A stretch of 64,000 nucleotides of DNA from Semisulcospira habei. Lineage: Eukaryota; Mollusca; Gastropoda; Semisulcospiridae. The position numbers were made by a program, and so were the translations under genes. Within the stretch, counting starts at the first letter, position 1; every line of letters starts with the position of its first letter. Shown piece after piece: positions 1 through 9,690 of this stretch. The DNA lies in the NCBI GenBank assembly GCA_036245525.1, contig BTPG01000005.1:126183725-126247724 (forward strand). The letters run 5' to 3'. Under the pieces are notes generated by a model. The model was given only the letters and a program-made list of their open reading frames with translations, was not told the DNA's origin and searched no databases.

Positions 1-64
1 AACATCTCTAAGAGGCATAGATCTCCAGGCGCATGAGGATCTATTCCTCCTGAAGATGCGCGCA

Positions 65-117
<53 letters not shown>

Positions 118-119
118 GC

Positions 120-193
<74 letters not shown>

Positions 194-797
194 GAGAGAG
201 GTGTCATTTTTAGAGTATTATGTCACTGTCTGCGTGGTGACTGAGTTGCTTCTTTTACGTCACCGCCACTGTCTGATTTTCTCTAGAAGTAAAGTTTTTT
301 TTAGTGTTTTAATTCTTTTCTGAAAAGAATTAATTTTTACTAAAGGAGTTGAAAGTATACAAAGCTGGCTAACAAACTCATCCAATATCTTTCTCCAAAT
401 TAGCTATATGCAAAAGTTCAAGTAAATATGACAAAGAAAAGTTACGGACTCTAATCTGGGTCAACCGACTTCCTATAAACGGTTGTTTATGTCTTCAATG
501 AGTCATTCAATTACAATATGCTCGAAGGCTCTCTTAGCCACCCACTTAATAAAATATTTCGCCAAGTTTCAAGCTTGTGTGTTCAGAAATATCGGAGATT
601 CTCTTGTTTACATACATACGCACATACACATACGCACATACGGCGCTTCGCGCCAAATGTACGTTCAGCAGCGAGGTTAGCGTAAGTATGCATGACGTAA
701 TTTTTATCTTGTTACTTCAATTGTTAGAGGTTAGCCTGCCCGCCTTTGGCATCATCGCGCCACCCTAAAAAGTCCCTTCTATAAATAGAAGGGACTT
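1..797 (+). repeat. Dispersed repeat, copy A (0.78 kb, inverted relative to copy B)
   Basis: This segment is the inverted counterpart of 4,205-4,985. Both copies run from a hairpin ('AGGCATAGATC' type), through a microsatellite and a long shared non-coding body, to a palindromic end made of AAGTCCCTTCTAT and its complement. Short open frames in the two copies match each other, but they look like repeat sequence rather than genes. The left edge of the window cuts the hairpin. Family unknown. Confidence 0.8.
66..200 (+). repeat. Compound microsatellite (TG)n-(AG)n
   Basis: About 70 bases of TG repeats with a few CG interruptions pass directly into about 60 bases of AG. It lies inside repeat copy A. 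The matching position in copy B has only a short CT tract, so this array expanded or contracted after the copies separated. Confidence 0.95.
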
Positions 798-1096
798 AAA
801 AAGCAGGACATCGGCCGTCTCCTTTCCTGGCTATGAACCTGATACTGTACCAACCCCACACCAAAGCACAGCCAAAACTAGTACACATTTCAAATCACCA
901 TCCGCACGGCAACTCAAACTAGGCCAAAAAGAGGCCGCTTGAATTATCATGGTCAATCCATCTCAGTCCTGCTGTAGTGCGCTGGGGCAGGATAAAGTAA
1001 TAAAATAATGCCATTATATGTTTTTGGTTGTTGTTTTCATTCTGCAGGTCATTTCACAAGTTCCCTCGTAAAACCTTTTGTTTTTGTCGTATTCAG

Positions 1097-1212
1097 AGAG
1101 ACAGTTCCGCACCCCAGTCGCCCTAAAGATCACTGGTGTGAATTTCCAGCCTGCACTACAGGACACGAATTCCCAGGAGTTCATGAATCTTAAAGACACG
1201 CTCACCCCTTCT
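1097..1212 (+). CDS. SEA gene exon a (start of SEA domain)
   Basis: A pyrimidine-rich stretch ending TATTCAG precedes the exon, and a good donor (GTAAGT) follows it. It encodes ~38 residues including LKITGVNF and SQEFMNLKDTL, typical of the first strand and helix of a SEA domain. It ends in phase 0 and joins LENGMRASLG in the next exon. A second possible acceptor lies 8 bases further in (start at 1105). Confidence 0.8.
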
Positions 1213-1606
1213 GTAAGTCACCGTTGTTACGCGCTTTAATGGCTCTCACTTCGACGTGTTTTGTTTCGTTTCGTTTTTGTTTGTTGTTGTTTTGTTTTGT
1301 TTTTATTGTGTGGGTTTTGTTTGTTTGATTGTTGTTTTTTTGTGTTTTTCTTTTGTTTTGTTTTATTTTATTGTCAGTTTTTAAGGGGGGGGGGGGGTGC
1401 ATCTGTTTGTTTTGTTTTGTTTTTGTTTTGTTTTGGTATTGTGTGGGTTATATTTCTTTGATCGTTGTTATTTTGTGTTTATGTTTTTTTTGGTTTTTTT
1501 TGTTAGGTTAGGTTAAGGGATTGTTTGTTTTGTTTGTTCGGTTTTGTTTGTTTGTGTTGTTTTGTGGTTTGTTGTTGTTGTGTTTTTGTTTTTGTTTTAT
1601 TTTATT

Positions 1607-1664
<58 letters not shown>

Positions 1665-3775
1665 TTTTTATTTATTTATTTATTTATTTATTTTTATCTT
1701 TTTTGGGGGGTGCTTCTGTTTGTTTGGTTTGTTTCGTTTCGTTTGTATTTAACCTCTTGAGAACTACTGACGATGCTGTTCGGCGGATAAGACGTGCCTT
1801 TTCCGCCGAGCGGTATTGACAGTAGTAGTCAGGGGGTCAAAGTGGGGGGGGGGGGGGGGGGTTCTTGGGGGAGGGGGAGAGCTCAATAAACCTGCGAGTG
1901 AAATTAGATCCATGTATTAGTGTATGATATATTGTTAAATGTGTCATATCATTTAAACCACTCTCGTCTTCTTTTACTTCACAGCTGGAAAACGGAATGC
2001 GTGCAAGTTTGGGCAACAAATTTGTGTCTGCGTTGATCACCGGGTTCAGGTAAGACTCTTGATAACTGCAGTATCTTGTTCCTTCCTGCTGATCTGAACC
2101 ACTTGCTTGGAAGCTGGCCGTCTTTTTCTGTGTGTCCAGTCACTTTGTGTGTTTGTTTTAAAGGTTGGAAAAATTTTTTTGTTAACCCCCTCCCACTGGA
2201 CGCAGATTCTCTTTATGAAACCCAAAGAACGTAGTACATCCCTCCGTGGAACGTGGATAAAAAGTAGCGACGGCAAGAGACATAGATCTACATGACGAGC
2301 AGAACCCAAATGCAAGAGGCATAGATCCACATGAGCCCCCGCAATTGCGGGGGCTCATGTGGATCTATGCCTCTTGCATTTGGGTTCTGCTCGTTGTGGT
2401 CCTGCAGTCAAGGGGTTAACGAGCACAAAAACTACTTGTAATTCTCTTGAACGATGCTTCTTACTTCGCCGGTTCTCTAGGCGCGGACACTCGGTGGGAA
2501 ACCGTTCGCCCTGAGCACAGAACCTCCGCGACCGATCCTTGTCAGGTCCGGGACATAGATTATCATGAGCCCCGGCATTAAGGCTGCAGGGACTCGTGAG
2601 AATCTATGCCTCCTACGGACAGGCGACTGGAAATATTTTCGTTTTTTTCTCTCTTTCGTTTTCCACAGGCCCGGCAGTATAATCGTCGACTTTGACGTGG
2701 TGACGGTCAGCAGCGGCGGCGAAGGCGAGGTCACGACAGACGTCCAGGCAGCCGCCCGGGATGTGCAGCAGTCACTCGGCCAGTACAAGCTCGACCGCAA
2801 TTACCTCAAGGTCAAGGACCCACAGCCAGGTAGGTCGAGAGCACTTGTTTTTTTGCCCATGTGAAGGCAAAGTGTTCGGGCCAACATCGGCCGCAGAGGG
2901 CCCGCGCGGCACAGGCCGTGAGCGGGCCCGCTGTGGCCGACCGGTCGGCCCGAGTGTCTCTTGCTTCGTCGACGAAGGGGTGATGGCGCTGTTTTAATCA
3001 AGATGGTGCCGCCGGGTTGTGCCTTGAATGCGATCGATTTTGATGTCGCAGTCCTTGGCTAACCAAGGATAGTGTGCCATTCACAAAAGACTTTTCAGTT
3101 GTGAAAGGCTAGACGACGGGCCGTCAGGGCGATCTCAGCACTCTGAGACCATTGCTGGTGGGATTTAAAAAATAAAAAAAAAATCTCGAACCACTTTATA
3201 AACTTCAACTTGAACAGGTTAACCCTTTTAGCCCGAAATTTTAAATTTTGTAAAGTTTTAGATTTGGGGGCGTCACCTAACGATTATGCACCAGTTGCAG
3301 GAGATAGATCGACCATGATAATACAAGAGTAGTGACAGGTTAGCTTGGCGCCGTCAGGTGCCAAGCTAATCTGGCACTACCCTTGTGTTATCACGGTCGC
3401 TCCATCTCCTGCTGTAGTGCGTCGACGTGAGCTGGGTGGCTCGGTGGTAGAGCGTTCGACTCTTGCCCGAAAGGTCCGTGGTTCGAATCCATTTATTTCC
3501 GACCCTATTCTTTGAAATAATCTTCTTGGTGGGACAGAAACATTGAGCCCTTAAATGTTGAACGTTTTTGTGGTGCGTCGGGGTTACGCGTTGACTGGAT
3601 CAGTGGATGTTTCAGTGGACCAAAAGTCTGACGAGCTGACGGAGATGGAGATAATCATTATCGCCGTTGTCGTCGCCCTCGTTGTCGTGGCGATCATCAT
3701 CGGCGTCTGCAAGTTCTTGGAGATGAAGCGAGCCCGGCGTAATGATGTAAGTGATGAAACCGCTGTCTGTACTGT

Positions 3776-3819
<44 letters not shown>

Positions 3820-5811
3820 TCGACTTGTAATACGCATCCCAGCAGCATGCTCAGGACTCAGCAAAACAAAAAAACAACAACAAAAACTGAGTTCTAAAAA
3901 AGCACTGTCCTTGTGTATGTCTGAAGAAGGCCCGTTTTGACCTAAACGGGATATTGTTTTGTTGTATTCGGAACACTGGTTGTCTCCCTCGATTCGCTAC
4001 TGCTGTTCAGCGGTAGCGAATCGAGGGAGACAACCAGTGTGTGTATCATGTAGTGCTCTGAGATAGGATGGATATGGAGAGGGGGGGAGGGGGGGGGGGA
4101 CGTAGGCGCGCTAAGCGTGTGTGAGTACCTGTTGTAACTCATTATCACCGGTCAAAATAGTGAAAAGCGCGGGGGTTGGAGGGGTGGGGGGCCAAAGTCC
4201 AAAAGAGTGCCTTTGATATAGCATTTTTAAGCCCCTTCTATTTATAGAAGGGACTTTTTAGGACGCGTCGCGGTGGGCGACTTTAATAGCATGTCCATGA
4301 TGTCAAAGGCGGTCATGCTAAACCTCTAACAATTGAAGTAACAAGATAAAAATTACGTCATGTCTAGTTACGCTAACCTCGCTGCTGAACGTAAATTTGG
4401 CGCGAAGCGTCGTATGTGCGTATGTACGTATGTGCGTATGTGTGTGCGTATGTATGGAAACCCGAGAATCTCCGATATTTCTGTACACACAAGCTTGAAA
4501 CTTGGCGAAATACTTTCTTAAGTGGGTGGCTAAGAGAGCCTCCGAGCATATTGTAATTGAATGTCTTATTGAAGACATAAACAACCGTTTATAGGAAGTC
4601 GGTTGACCCAGAGTAGAGTCCGTAATTTCTGTCATATTTACTTGAACTTTTGCATATAGCTAGTTTGGAGAAAGATATTGGATGAGTTCGTTAGCCAGCT
4701 TTCCTTTCAACTTCTTTAGTAAAAATTAATTCTTTTCAGAAAAGAATTAAAACACACACAAAAAAAACTTTACTTCTACAGAAAGTCAGACAGTGGCGGT
4801 GACGTAAAAGAGGCAACTGTGTCAACGCGCAGACACTGACATAATACTCTAAATATGACGTCATTCTCTCTCTCGCGCGCGGTTGTCTCTCTCTCTCTCT
4901 CACAAACATGCGCGCATCTCCAGGAGGAATAGATCCTCATGCGCCCTCCGGGCGCATGAGGATCTATGCCTCTTAAAGATGTTTGGAGCGCGCGCACGCA
5001 CGCACTAACACGCACACACACATCGACGCGCTTTCGGAAGAGCATGCAGGTGACCCGTGTACTTAGTATATCATCTAGCTAGGTAAAGTCAATCTGCTTT
5101 CACACAAATTACAACAAGACTGAAATTGTACCGTGAAATTCTAGTTTTGTCACCATTTTCTCAAGCCTATGAAGCGAAACTCATTTCACGTAAAATATAA
5201 ATTTACGTAAAAACTGTAACTTACGTCATGACAAATGACGTTTGACAAATCAATGACGCGTATGTCCCGTGTGCCCCTTATAGAACTCACTGACGCATTG
5301 GCAGATCTGCGAGACTTTTTCAGTAGGAGATAATTCAACATCAGAATCAGGTCAAAGACAAAAGACCATTAACAGCGAGGACAGCTCTCACATAGAAGGG
5401 ACTTTGTGGGTTATGGTTCATTCCGTCTCGTCTTGTATGATTTGGGCCTGGGGTGGGGGAGGTCCAAAACCCGTCGGATTCCCCCCAACCCTAACCCCAC
5501 CCACCCAGATCCGCCCCAGTGAGGTAATCGATTTGGAATAGTCTGATAGTCCAGCTGCGTCATGGTTACAACATGTGTGTGTGTGTGATCAGAAACAAGG
5601 CCGCATGATGCGCGAGTCCTCTTCATCCTCTGGCGGCTCCGGCGGTAGGAACAGCGCCGTCAAGAACGGCACCATGTCGTACGGGGAGTTCATGGCCACC
5701 GGTGACGGCAAAGGTGACAGGATGAGCTACAGTGACGACAAGCGACCCCCGCCCTACCCAGCTTACGTCAACCCTGGTTATGACTCCGCCGGGTACAAGA
5801 ATGTGCCTTGA
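1097..5811 (+). CDS. SEA-domain single-pass membrane protein, 3' part (5 exons)
   Basis: Joined exons 1097-1212, 1985-2049, 2669-2829, 3616-3746 and 5593-5811 give one open frame with matching phases and GT-AG introns. The first three exons encode a SEA domain, a fold of extracellular mucin-like proteins. It includes FRPGSIIV, the G|SxxV form of the SEA self-cleavage site (as in MUC1). A short linker, a very hydrophobic transmembrane segment (IIIIAVVVALVVVAIIIGV), a basic stop-transfer stretch (KRARR) and a ~75-residue tail with Ser/Gly runs, PPPYP and a final KNVP follow. The likely topology is N-terminus outside. Upstream exons are not in the window, so the full ectodomain and the protein's identity are unknown. 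Domain calls are from motif recognition, not a search. Confidence 0.85.
1258..1745 (+). repeat. T-rich low-complexity tract with (ATT)n and (TTTA)n
   Basis: Nearly 500 bases of TTTTG/TTTGT-type sequence lie in the first intron of the SEA gene, with a run of about 13 G (~1,385-1,397), (ATT)n at ~1,615-1,663 and (TTTA)n. The Phe/Leu/Cys-rich open frames here are products of base composition. Confidence 0.9.
1749..1840. repeat. Miniature hairpin element (TTAACCTCTTGAG type)
   Basis: It begins TTAACC and ends GGGGGTCAA. Inside, ACTACTGACGATGCTGTTCGG pairs imperfectly with CCGAGCGGTATTGACAGTAGT. It fits the TTAA-bounded hairpin group found throughout the window. A run of ~18 G starts just after it. 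Confidence 0.65.
1985..2049 (+). CDS. SEA gene exon b (middle of SEA domain)
   Basis: The acceptor is TTTACTTCACAG and the donor is GTAAGA. The 65 bases encode LENGMRASLGNKFVSALITG plus F and two bases of an Arg codon completed in the next exon. This matches the SEA helix leading to the cleavage strand. Confidence 0.88.
2182..2419. repeat. TTAA-bounded miniature element with a 100-bp perfect palindrome (family B)
   Basis: It starts TTAACCCCCTCCCACTGG and ends GTCAAGGGGTTAA. The core, 2,295-2,394, is an exact palindrome: 50-base arms centred on GCAATTGC with no spacer and no mismatch. Family B cores carry AAGAGGCATAGATCC in each arm. It sits in an intron of the SEA gene. Confidence 0.85.
2546..2616. 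repeat. Family B hairpin, diverged
   Basis: GGACATAGATTATCATGAGC faces CTCGTGAGAATCTATGCC, with several mismatches. It ends about 50 bases before SEA exon c. Confidence 0.7.
2669..2829 (+). CDS. SEA gene exon c (cleavage site and C-terminal half of SEA)
   Basis: The acceptor is CGTTTTCCACAG and the donor GTAGGT. The first base completes the Arg of FRPGSIIV, the autoproteolysis-type site. The rest encodes VDFDVVTV, a helix with VQAAARDVQQSL and KLDRNYLKV. The exon ends in phase 1. Confidence 0.88.
2868..2966. repeat. GC-rich hairpin (family F: GGCCGCAG/GGGCCCGC)
   Basis: Arms built on CATCGGCCGCAGAGGGCCCG and CGGGCCCGCTGTGGCCGACC flank a short loop. Related hairpins occur at 7,398-7,486 and 12,060-12,168. 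Confidence 0.7.
3219..3424. repeat. Family A miniature element, right end lost
   Basis: It starts TTAACCCTTTTAGCCC. Its hairpin (3,297-3,412) pairs GCAGGAGATAGATCGACC with the complement near 3,395-3,412 around a GGCGCC tip. The right TIR is missing where the SINE-like sequence begins. Confidence 0.75.
3428..3503 (+). repeat. tRNA-derived SINE head
   Basis: The segment holds an A-box-like TGGCTCGGTGG (3,437-3,447) and a B-box GGTTCGAATCC (3,480-3,490), spaced as in a tRNA. The acceptor arms do not pair well and no CCA-type end is seen, so it reads as a SINE promoter region or tRNA pseudogene, not a working tRNA. The tail beyond ~3,500 is not defined. Confidence 0.7.
3616..3746 (+). CDS. SEA gene exon d (transmembrane segment)
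   Basis: The exon follows GTTTCAG (an in-frame alternative acceptor lies at 3603) and ends at GTAAGTG. It encodes an acidic juxtamembrane linker (SDELTEME), about 22 consecutive Ile/Val/Ala residues, and KFLEMKRARRND. It ends in phase 0. The (GAT)n array begins about 30 bases into the following intron and would add poly-Asp only if the donor were missed. Confidence 0.85.
3775..3821 (+). repeat. (GAT)n microsatellite
   Basis: About 15 GAT units lie just inside the intron after the transmembrane exon. Read through, it would add a poly-Asp run before a stop. Confidence 0.95.
3973..4040. repeat. Isolated 68-bp hairpin
   Basis: ACACTGGTTGTCTCCCTCGA and the following bases pair perfectly over 28 bases with the complement ending CAACCAGTGT, leaving a loop of about 12 bases. 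No other copy was noticed in the window. Confidence 0.85.
4205..4985 (-). repeat. Dispersed repeat, copy B (inverted relative to copy A)
   Basis: This is the reverse complement of 1-797 by eye at roughly 90% identity. It runs from the AGAAGGGACTT palindrome (~4,230-4,260) to a family B hairpin at 4,912-4,977. Copies A and B enclose four of the five SEA exons and could pair in single-stranded DNA or RNA. Confidence 0.8.
5593..5811 (+). CDS. SEA gene exon e (cytoplasmic tail, stop)
   Basis: The acceptor is TGTGTGATCAG. The exon encodes 72 residues and a stop: KQGRMMRESSSSSGGSGG, then MSYGEF, a second MSYSDDKR, PPPYPAYVNPGY and KNVP. PPPYP resembles a WW-domain or SH3-binding site, and the tyrosines could be signalling sites (inference). 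Confidence 0.85.
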   Translation, partial: KQGRMMRESSSSSGGSGGRNSAVKNGTMSYGEFMATGDGKGDRMSYSDDKRPPPYPAYVNPGYDSAGYKNVP

Positions 5812-5837
5812 ACATAGCCGTCGGCAACTAAAAGCCC

Positions 5838-5911
5838 GCCGTGTATCGAGTAATAGGCTGTTATAGCGTTTCCCTTGGAAACGATATAACCGCCCATGAC
5901 ACGATACACGA
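5838..5911. repeat. Imperfect hairpin just after the SEA gene stop
   Basis: CGTGTATCGAGTAATAGG faces the complement ending ACACGATACACG. Inner parts (TATAGCGTTTCC / GGAAACGATATA) also pair. It would form in the 3' UTR of the SEA gene if transcription continues. Confidence 0.7.
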
Positions 5912-6162
5912 CTGTCTTTGATATAGGTCAACCTCAATATGTCGCGATGTGGGCCTTAATTATACACATAGGGATATTTGTTGCATGCTGCGCCCTTGCG
6001 ACTTACCGCTGCCCGCGTGACACATGATGCGACATTTCGCTGACTGCAACACGCTGCAGCTAGTAGCCCCAGGGTGGTCGTGCAGCTTCCTTGCGATCAT
6101 ATGATTGCATATGACAAAAATCACTACGTGTGTTAGTCGCTTTGTGCCTGGATGATTTATCT

Positions 6163-6242
6163 CCTTGGGTGTCGGCAGCGGTTTTAGTAGCGATGATTCT
6201 TACAGGAATCATCGCGACTAAAGCCGCTACCGACACCCAAAG
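6163..6242. repeat. Family C hairpin
   Basis: GGGTGTCGGCAGCGGTTTTA pairs with the complement ending CCGCTACCGACACCC around a TTACAGGAATC tip. The flanking TTAA seen in other C copies is absent. Confidence 0.8.
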
Positions 6243-6346
6243 TCAAAGCGTCTTATTCGCGTGTGTGTTATTGCCTGTGGTGCTGACCCTTTACACGGAA
6301 TGGCGTCTGAAGGTAAAACACCCAGACAGTTCAGTAAACTTCCTCT

Positions 6347-6411
6347 GGCCGATGTCAGCCTCAGTTGGCCTACGCACGTCTGTGCGCGGGCCAGCTAAGG
6401 CTGACATCAGC
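6347..6411. repeat. Hairpin with GATGTCAGCC ends
   Basis: GATGTCAGCCTCAGTTGGCC faces GGCCAGCTAAGGCTGACATC. The core is GC-rich. The same TGATGTCGGA-like motif recurs at 14,113-14,184 in another hairpin. Confidence 0.7.
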
Positions 6412-6756
6412 TTTCTGCTTCTATATTTTGCAATATAGGCCTACTGTGCGCGTAGGACTGAGGCTGACCTGTATCCACGGGTCTGAGAAAGTTGCTTTCT
6501 CTTCTTGACTGGAGCACTGTTTCAATATCAGATCTGGTGTCTTTCATTGTGTATGCAACTAAAAAATATTTTGAAGCGTCCATTGAAAGTTGGATCCGCT
6601 GGCGATAAACATGATTATGTGTAAATGTGGGTTGTGACGAATCCAATTCATGCAAATCCAGAAGTGTATTTATTTTCAATACTAGCGAGGTAATTTGAAA
6701 TAAAACCAGTAAAGGAGATCCCTACCTTCTATGAAAGATATAACTGTGCTGATATG

Positions 6757-6807
6757 TGATTTTAGACCTTACGGCGTAGATTTGTAAGGACCAAAATCAC
6801 AGCACAA
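6757..6807. repeat. Family D hairpin (GTGATTTTGGACC)
   Basis: TGTGATTTTAGACCTTACGG is followed by TTGTAAGGACCAAAATCACA. The arms are about 20 bases with few mismatches. Confidence 0.75.
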
Positions 6808-7235
6808 CACAATTATTTTGCTGATGCTCATTTGTTTGTCTCAGTCAATATTCCCTTGTTTTTCACATGAATGCTGTTCTCAAATGGGCCAAAATGCATC
6901 CAACTGCCATCTGCGGACCACATTATATTATTGCTAAAACGGAAGTGCCGGCAGAAATTTAAAACAAATGCTGATCATTTTGCTCCTGACTTTGAAATAC
7001 AGAATATTATAACAGATGGTATTTCTTTGTGTAGTATACGCTTGTACATGTTGTCGCATCTTTTCAGTAGCTCGCTTGAGCTAGCCCTTAGCACCACGTG
7101 AATGTTCTGTGTTTGTGTACAGTGTGTGAGTGAATGCGCGTGATTCACGTGAGCGTGCTTGTTGGGTTCAGTTCGCGGCGGCGCTTTGAGCCGATTTTCA
7201 ATTGGGATAAAGCGCCTACTGATTTAATGCGCTTA

Positions 7236-7266
<31 letters not shown>

Positions 7267-7397
7267 GTCACGTTCACATCGCCGTGTCGTTTCACTTTGT
7301 CTTCACTTTGCCCGTCGCATGCCCCGGTTCCTTGTTTCATATTGAATTACCGATTACAGGAGAGTAGGTCAGGGATTCTGGACCTTACCCTAGTAAG

Positions 7398-7486
7398 CAA
7401 AGGTCCTCGGGACCCACGACGGCCGCAGCGGGCCCGCGCCCGGCTGTGCGCGCGCCCACTGCGGCCGTCGTGGGCCCCGAGACGTG
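7398..7486. repeat. Family F GC-rich hairpin
   Basis: GGGACCCACGACGGCCGCAG faces CTGCGGCCGTCGTGGGCCCC around a GGGCCCGCGC-rich tip. It is the best-preserved F copy in the window. Confidence 0.8.
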
Positions 7487-7649
7487 TAGCTACATGGGAC
7501 GGCTTCGAGCCGTACGGTCCAACACAACGGCACAATAAATATTGTCTTCAAGTTCAGCGCCTGGTTCTGTGCCTTTTACTGCATTTGTACTGCGTGAATA
7601 GGCCGCACCACGATCGCCGAGCCGCACCAATTGATTGCGCGCTGGTCTG

Positions 7650-7699
7650 TGGTTTTGGACCGTACGGCTTTCAGCCGTAAGGTCCAAAATCACAGACCC
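7650..7699. repeat. Family D hairpin
   Basis: GGTCTGTGGTTTTGGACCG faces the complement ending CCAAAATCACAGACC around CTTTCAGCC. The outer bases GCTGG/CCAGC extend the stem. Confidence 0.8.
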
Positions 7700-8104
7700 A
7701 GCACACGATTTAAAAACTGAAGCGGTGTGTTTTCGGTCTCGGTTGCCTATGAACATGGCTCATAATACAACAACGGCCCATTTCTTGCATCGAACGCTAT
7801 CCATTCTACTGAAAGAGTTCCCAACGTGGAAGGAATGAAACACGCTTACAATGGACAAGTCAACTGAAGTTCAACGCAATTCGCTCTTTTTAAAGCCCTG
7901 AAGGAACCTCACCACCGCCATGTACTAACACAGGCACCAGATCAGTGATCGATCACCTCTTAACAAGGCTAGCAGTAAACAAGAAGCTATTGACTGCTAC
8001 GCGTGTTCAAAGGTGATGGATTACGTAACGACCGTCGCACGCCTGTGTGTGTGTGCTATCAACTCCTGCAGTCATCTTCTCCACTTTCAGTTGTGCGTTG
8101 ATCT

Positions 8105-8372
8105 GCGATTTTGGACCTTACAAGCCTAGAGCTCATATGACCAAAATCGCAGACCATCGCCGCACATTTATGTGGTCTGTGATCGTGCACCTCGTGGTCT
8201 AAAGTCTTAGAGACCCGAAATCACAGACCATAACCAGCTCATACTTTGGTCTTTGTCAAGTTATCTGTCACTGTCATTGCTGTATTCTGCGAGTACTAAA
8301 ATTATTTGTGTTCTGGTCTGTAATTTCGGACCTGACGGCCAGAGGCCGTCAGGTCCGAAATTGCCGACCAGC
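8105..8372. repeat. Three family D hairpins in a row
   Basis: Three hairpins of the GTCTG(T/C)GATTTTGGACC type lie at about 8,109-8,151, 8,172-8,234 and 8,314-8,371. Each differs from the others but pairs internally. The third has arms CTGGTCTGTAATTTCGGACC and its near-complement. The three are separated by short unrelated spacers. Confidence 0.75.
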
Positions 8373-8554
8373 ACAGTTTGCAGCAGGTGTTCTTCTTATT
8401 TTTTTAATTTTTCAGTCACGTAACCAGATTTGTTGTTTCTGTAAACAGTGTCATAAATTACAATTGTCATTTGCAATTATGCGGGCAGGAACCGCAAAAA
8501 TGTTCAGGCACACCTGAAAATTCCTCTTCACTGCCGAGAAATGCAAGATCCAAA

Positions 8555-8624
8555 ATGCAAGAGACATAGATCCTCATGAACCCCCGCAGTCGCGGGGGCT
8601 CACGAGGATCTGTGTCTCTTGCTG
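8555..8624. repeat. Family B hairpin
   Basis: GCAAGAGACATAGATCCTCA faces the complement ending GTGTCTCTTGC, with a CCCCCGCAGTCGCGGGGG tip. Confidence 0.85.
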
Positions 8625-8944
8625 AAACCACATTGTATCAACGCTTCTTCGACGGCGGGGGATCTTTGAAGTTGTACGAATTTGCAATGACTTCCAACAC
8701 GCAATCTACGTCGTCTGGTAGTGTATGAAGGGGATAAATCCCTCTTTGTGTGACAACAGCTTCCAGCAAATGGCTGGCAACCCCTCCCCCCAGACGCACA
8801 TTAAAATAAGCTGCGTGTACCAGTTTGTGATAATCTCATACCAGTGCATAGATGTATATTGTGTAGATTCTTTCAGAGTCGTGCGCGCACACACACACAC
8901 CTGAGCGCACATTTACTTACTAAGTCTCCTTTCTTTTCCTTTTT

Positions 8945-8961
8945 TTAACCCAAAGGGTTAA
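8945..8961. repeat. Bare 17-bp palindrome of element ends
   Basis: TTAACCCAAAGGGTTAA is exactly the two ends of a TTAA-bounded element joined without a core. It may be an excision or deletion remnant, or chance. Confidence 0.4.
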
Positions 8962-9537
8962 GGCAGCGCGTTTTAATTCTTTACTGGTTTGGGAAAGAAA
9001 TGTTGATAAAAGTTTTCATCCACACGTTTGTTTTTAATCGGTGTATTACATGTATTTATTTCCGTTTTGTACACATTCAGAAATGATCAGGGAAAAAAAA
9101 GGCTCTTGATGCACCAAGTAACCACGTGATTGAAACGCGAGCCTACGCGAATCTACAGTAATCAGGTCATCGGGCCGACGCCGGTCGTTGTTGCTTCGCG
9201 CACGGCTGAGCGCAGGCCAAAGGTCAGCATCATCCCGAGAACGTTTTGCTCACCGGGATGTGCGTCCAAGGATTGTGGCCATGTACATTTGTAATGACCT
9301 TTTGTTCAATATATTACATTCATGACAAATAAAACATTCTTTTTCTCTTTCTTTTGTTTTCTGGTCTTTTCTCTTGTTTGAATGACAGTAGCTGTGATTC
9401 GCTCTTCGCTGGGCTAAGCATTCGCAAGATCGACCAGCAGGGCGATAGGACCAGCTGGGCGATCATCTGTGCGCGTGCCTCTCGCCTACTTTTGATTACA
9501 CTACAGTGTAGCTGACCGCACTCGGACTTTAGTGTAG

Positions 9538-9592
9538 TACCCTTGTGTATGCAGCCATTGGTACTGTAAGCAGTACTGGTGGCTGCATACAT
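9538..9592. repeat. Family E hairpin (GCAGCCA..TGGCTGC)
   Basis: CCTTGTGTATGCAGCCATTG precedes the complementary ACTGGTGGCTGCATAC around a GTACTGTAAGCAGTAC core. Confidence 0.75.
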
Positions 9593-9598
9593 ACTGAT

Positions 9599-9690
9599 GA
9601 GCAAAAGAAATGCGACATTATTAGAGTCCTCTACAACACCGCAGTGTTTCCGACTCAAATGATGTCGCATTTCTTTTGTTGGTCAGTATA
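9599..9690. repeat. Inverted repeat with AAAAGAAATGCGACAT arms
   Basis: GAGCAAAAGAAATGCGACAT at the left matches the complement of ATGTCGCATTTCTTTTGTTG at the right, with a ~50-base middle. It directly follows the family E hairpin. Confidence 0.7.

Noticed and set aside
1521..1819. Hydrophobic ORFs with Phe/Leu/Tyr/Ile runs
   Set aside because: They come from T-rich low-complexity DNA; the same stretch is open in all three plus frames.
3431..3500. Functional tRNA gene
   Set aside because: The A and B boxes are present, but the acceptor and anticodon arms do not pair convincingly. A SINE head or tRNA pseudogene fits better.
3747..3830. Poly-Asp tail on the transmembrane protein
   Set aside because: It exists only by reading through the GTAAGT donor into (GAT)n. 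The spliced model gives a sensible tail in exon e.
4318..4635. ORF matching another at 483-680
   Set aside because: The match arises because both lie in inverted copies of one repeat. Codon pattern and product show no protein features.
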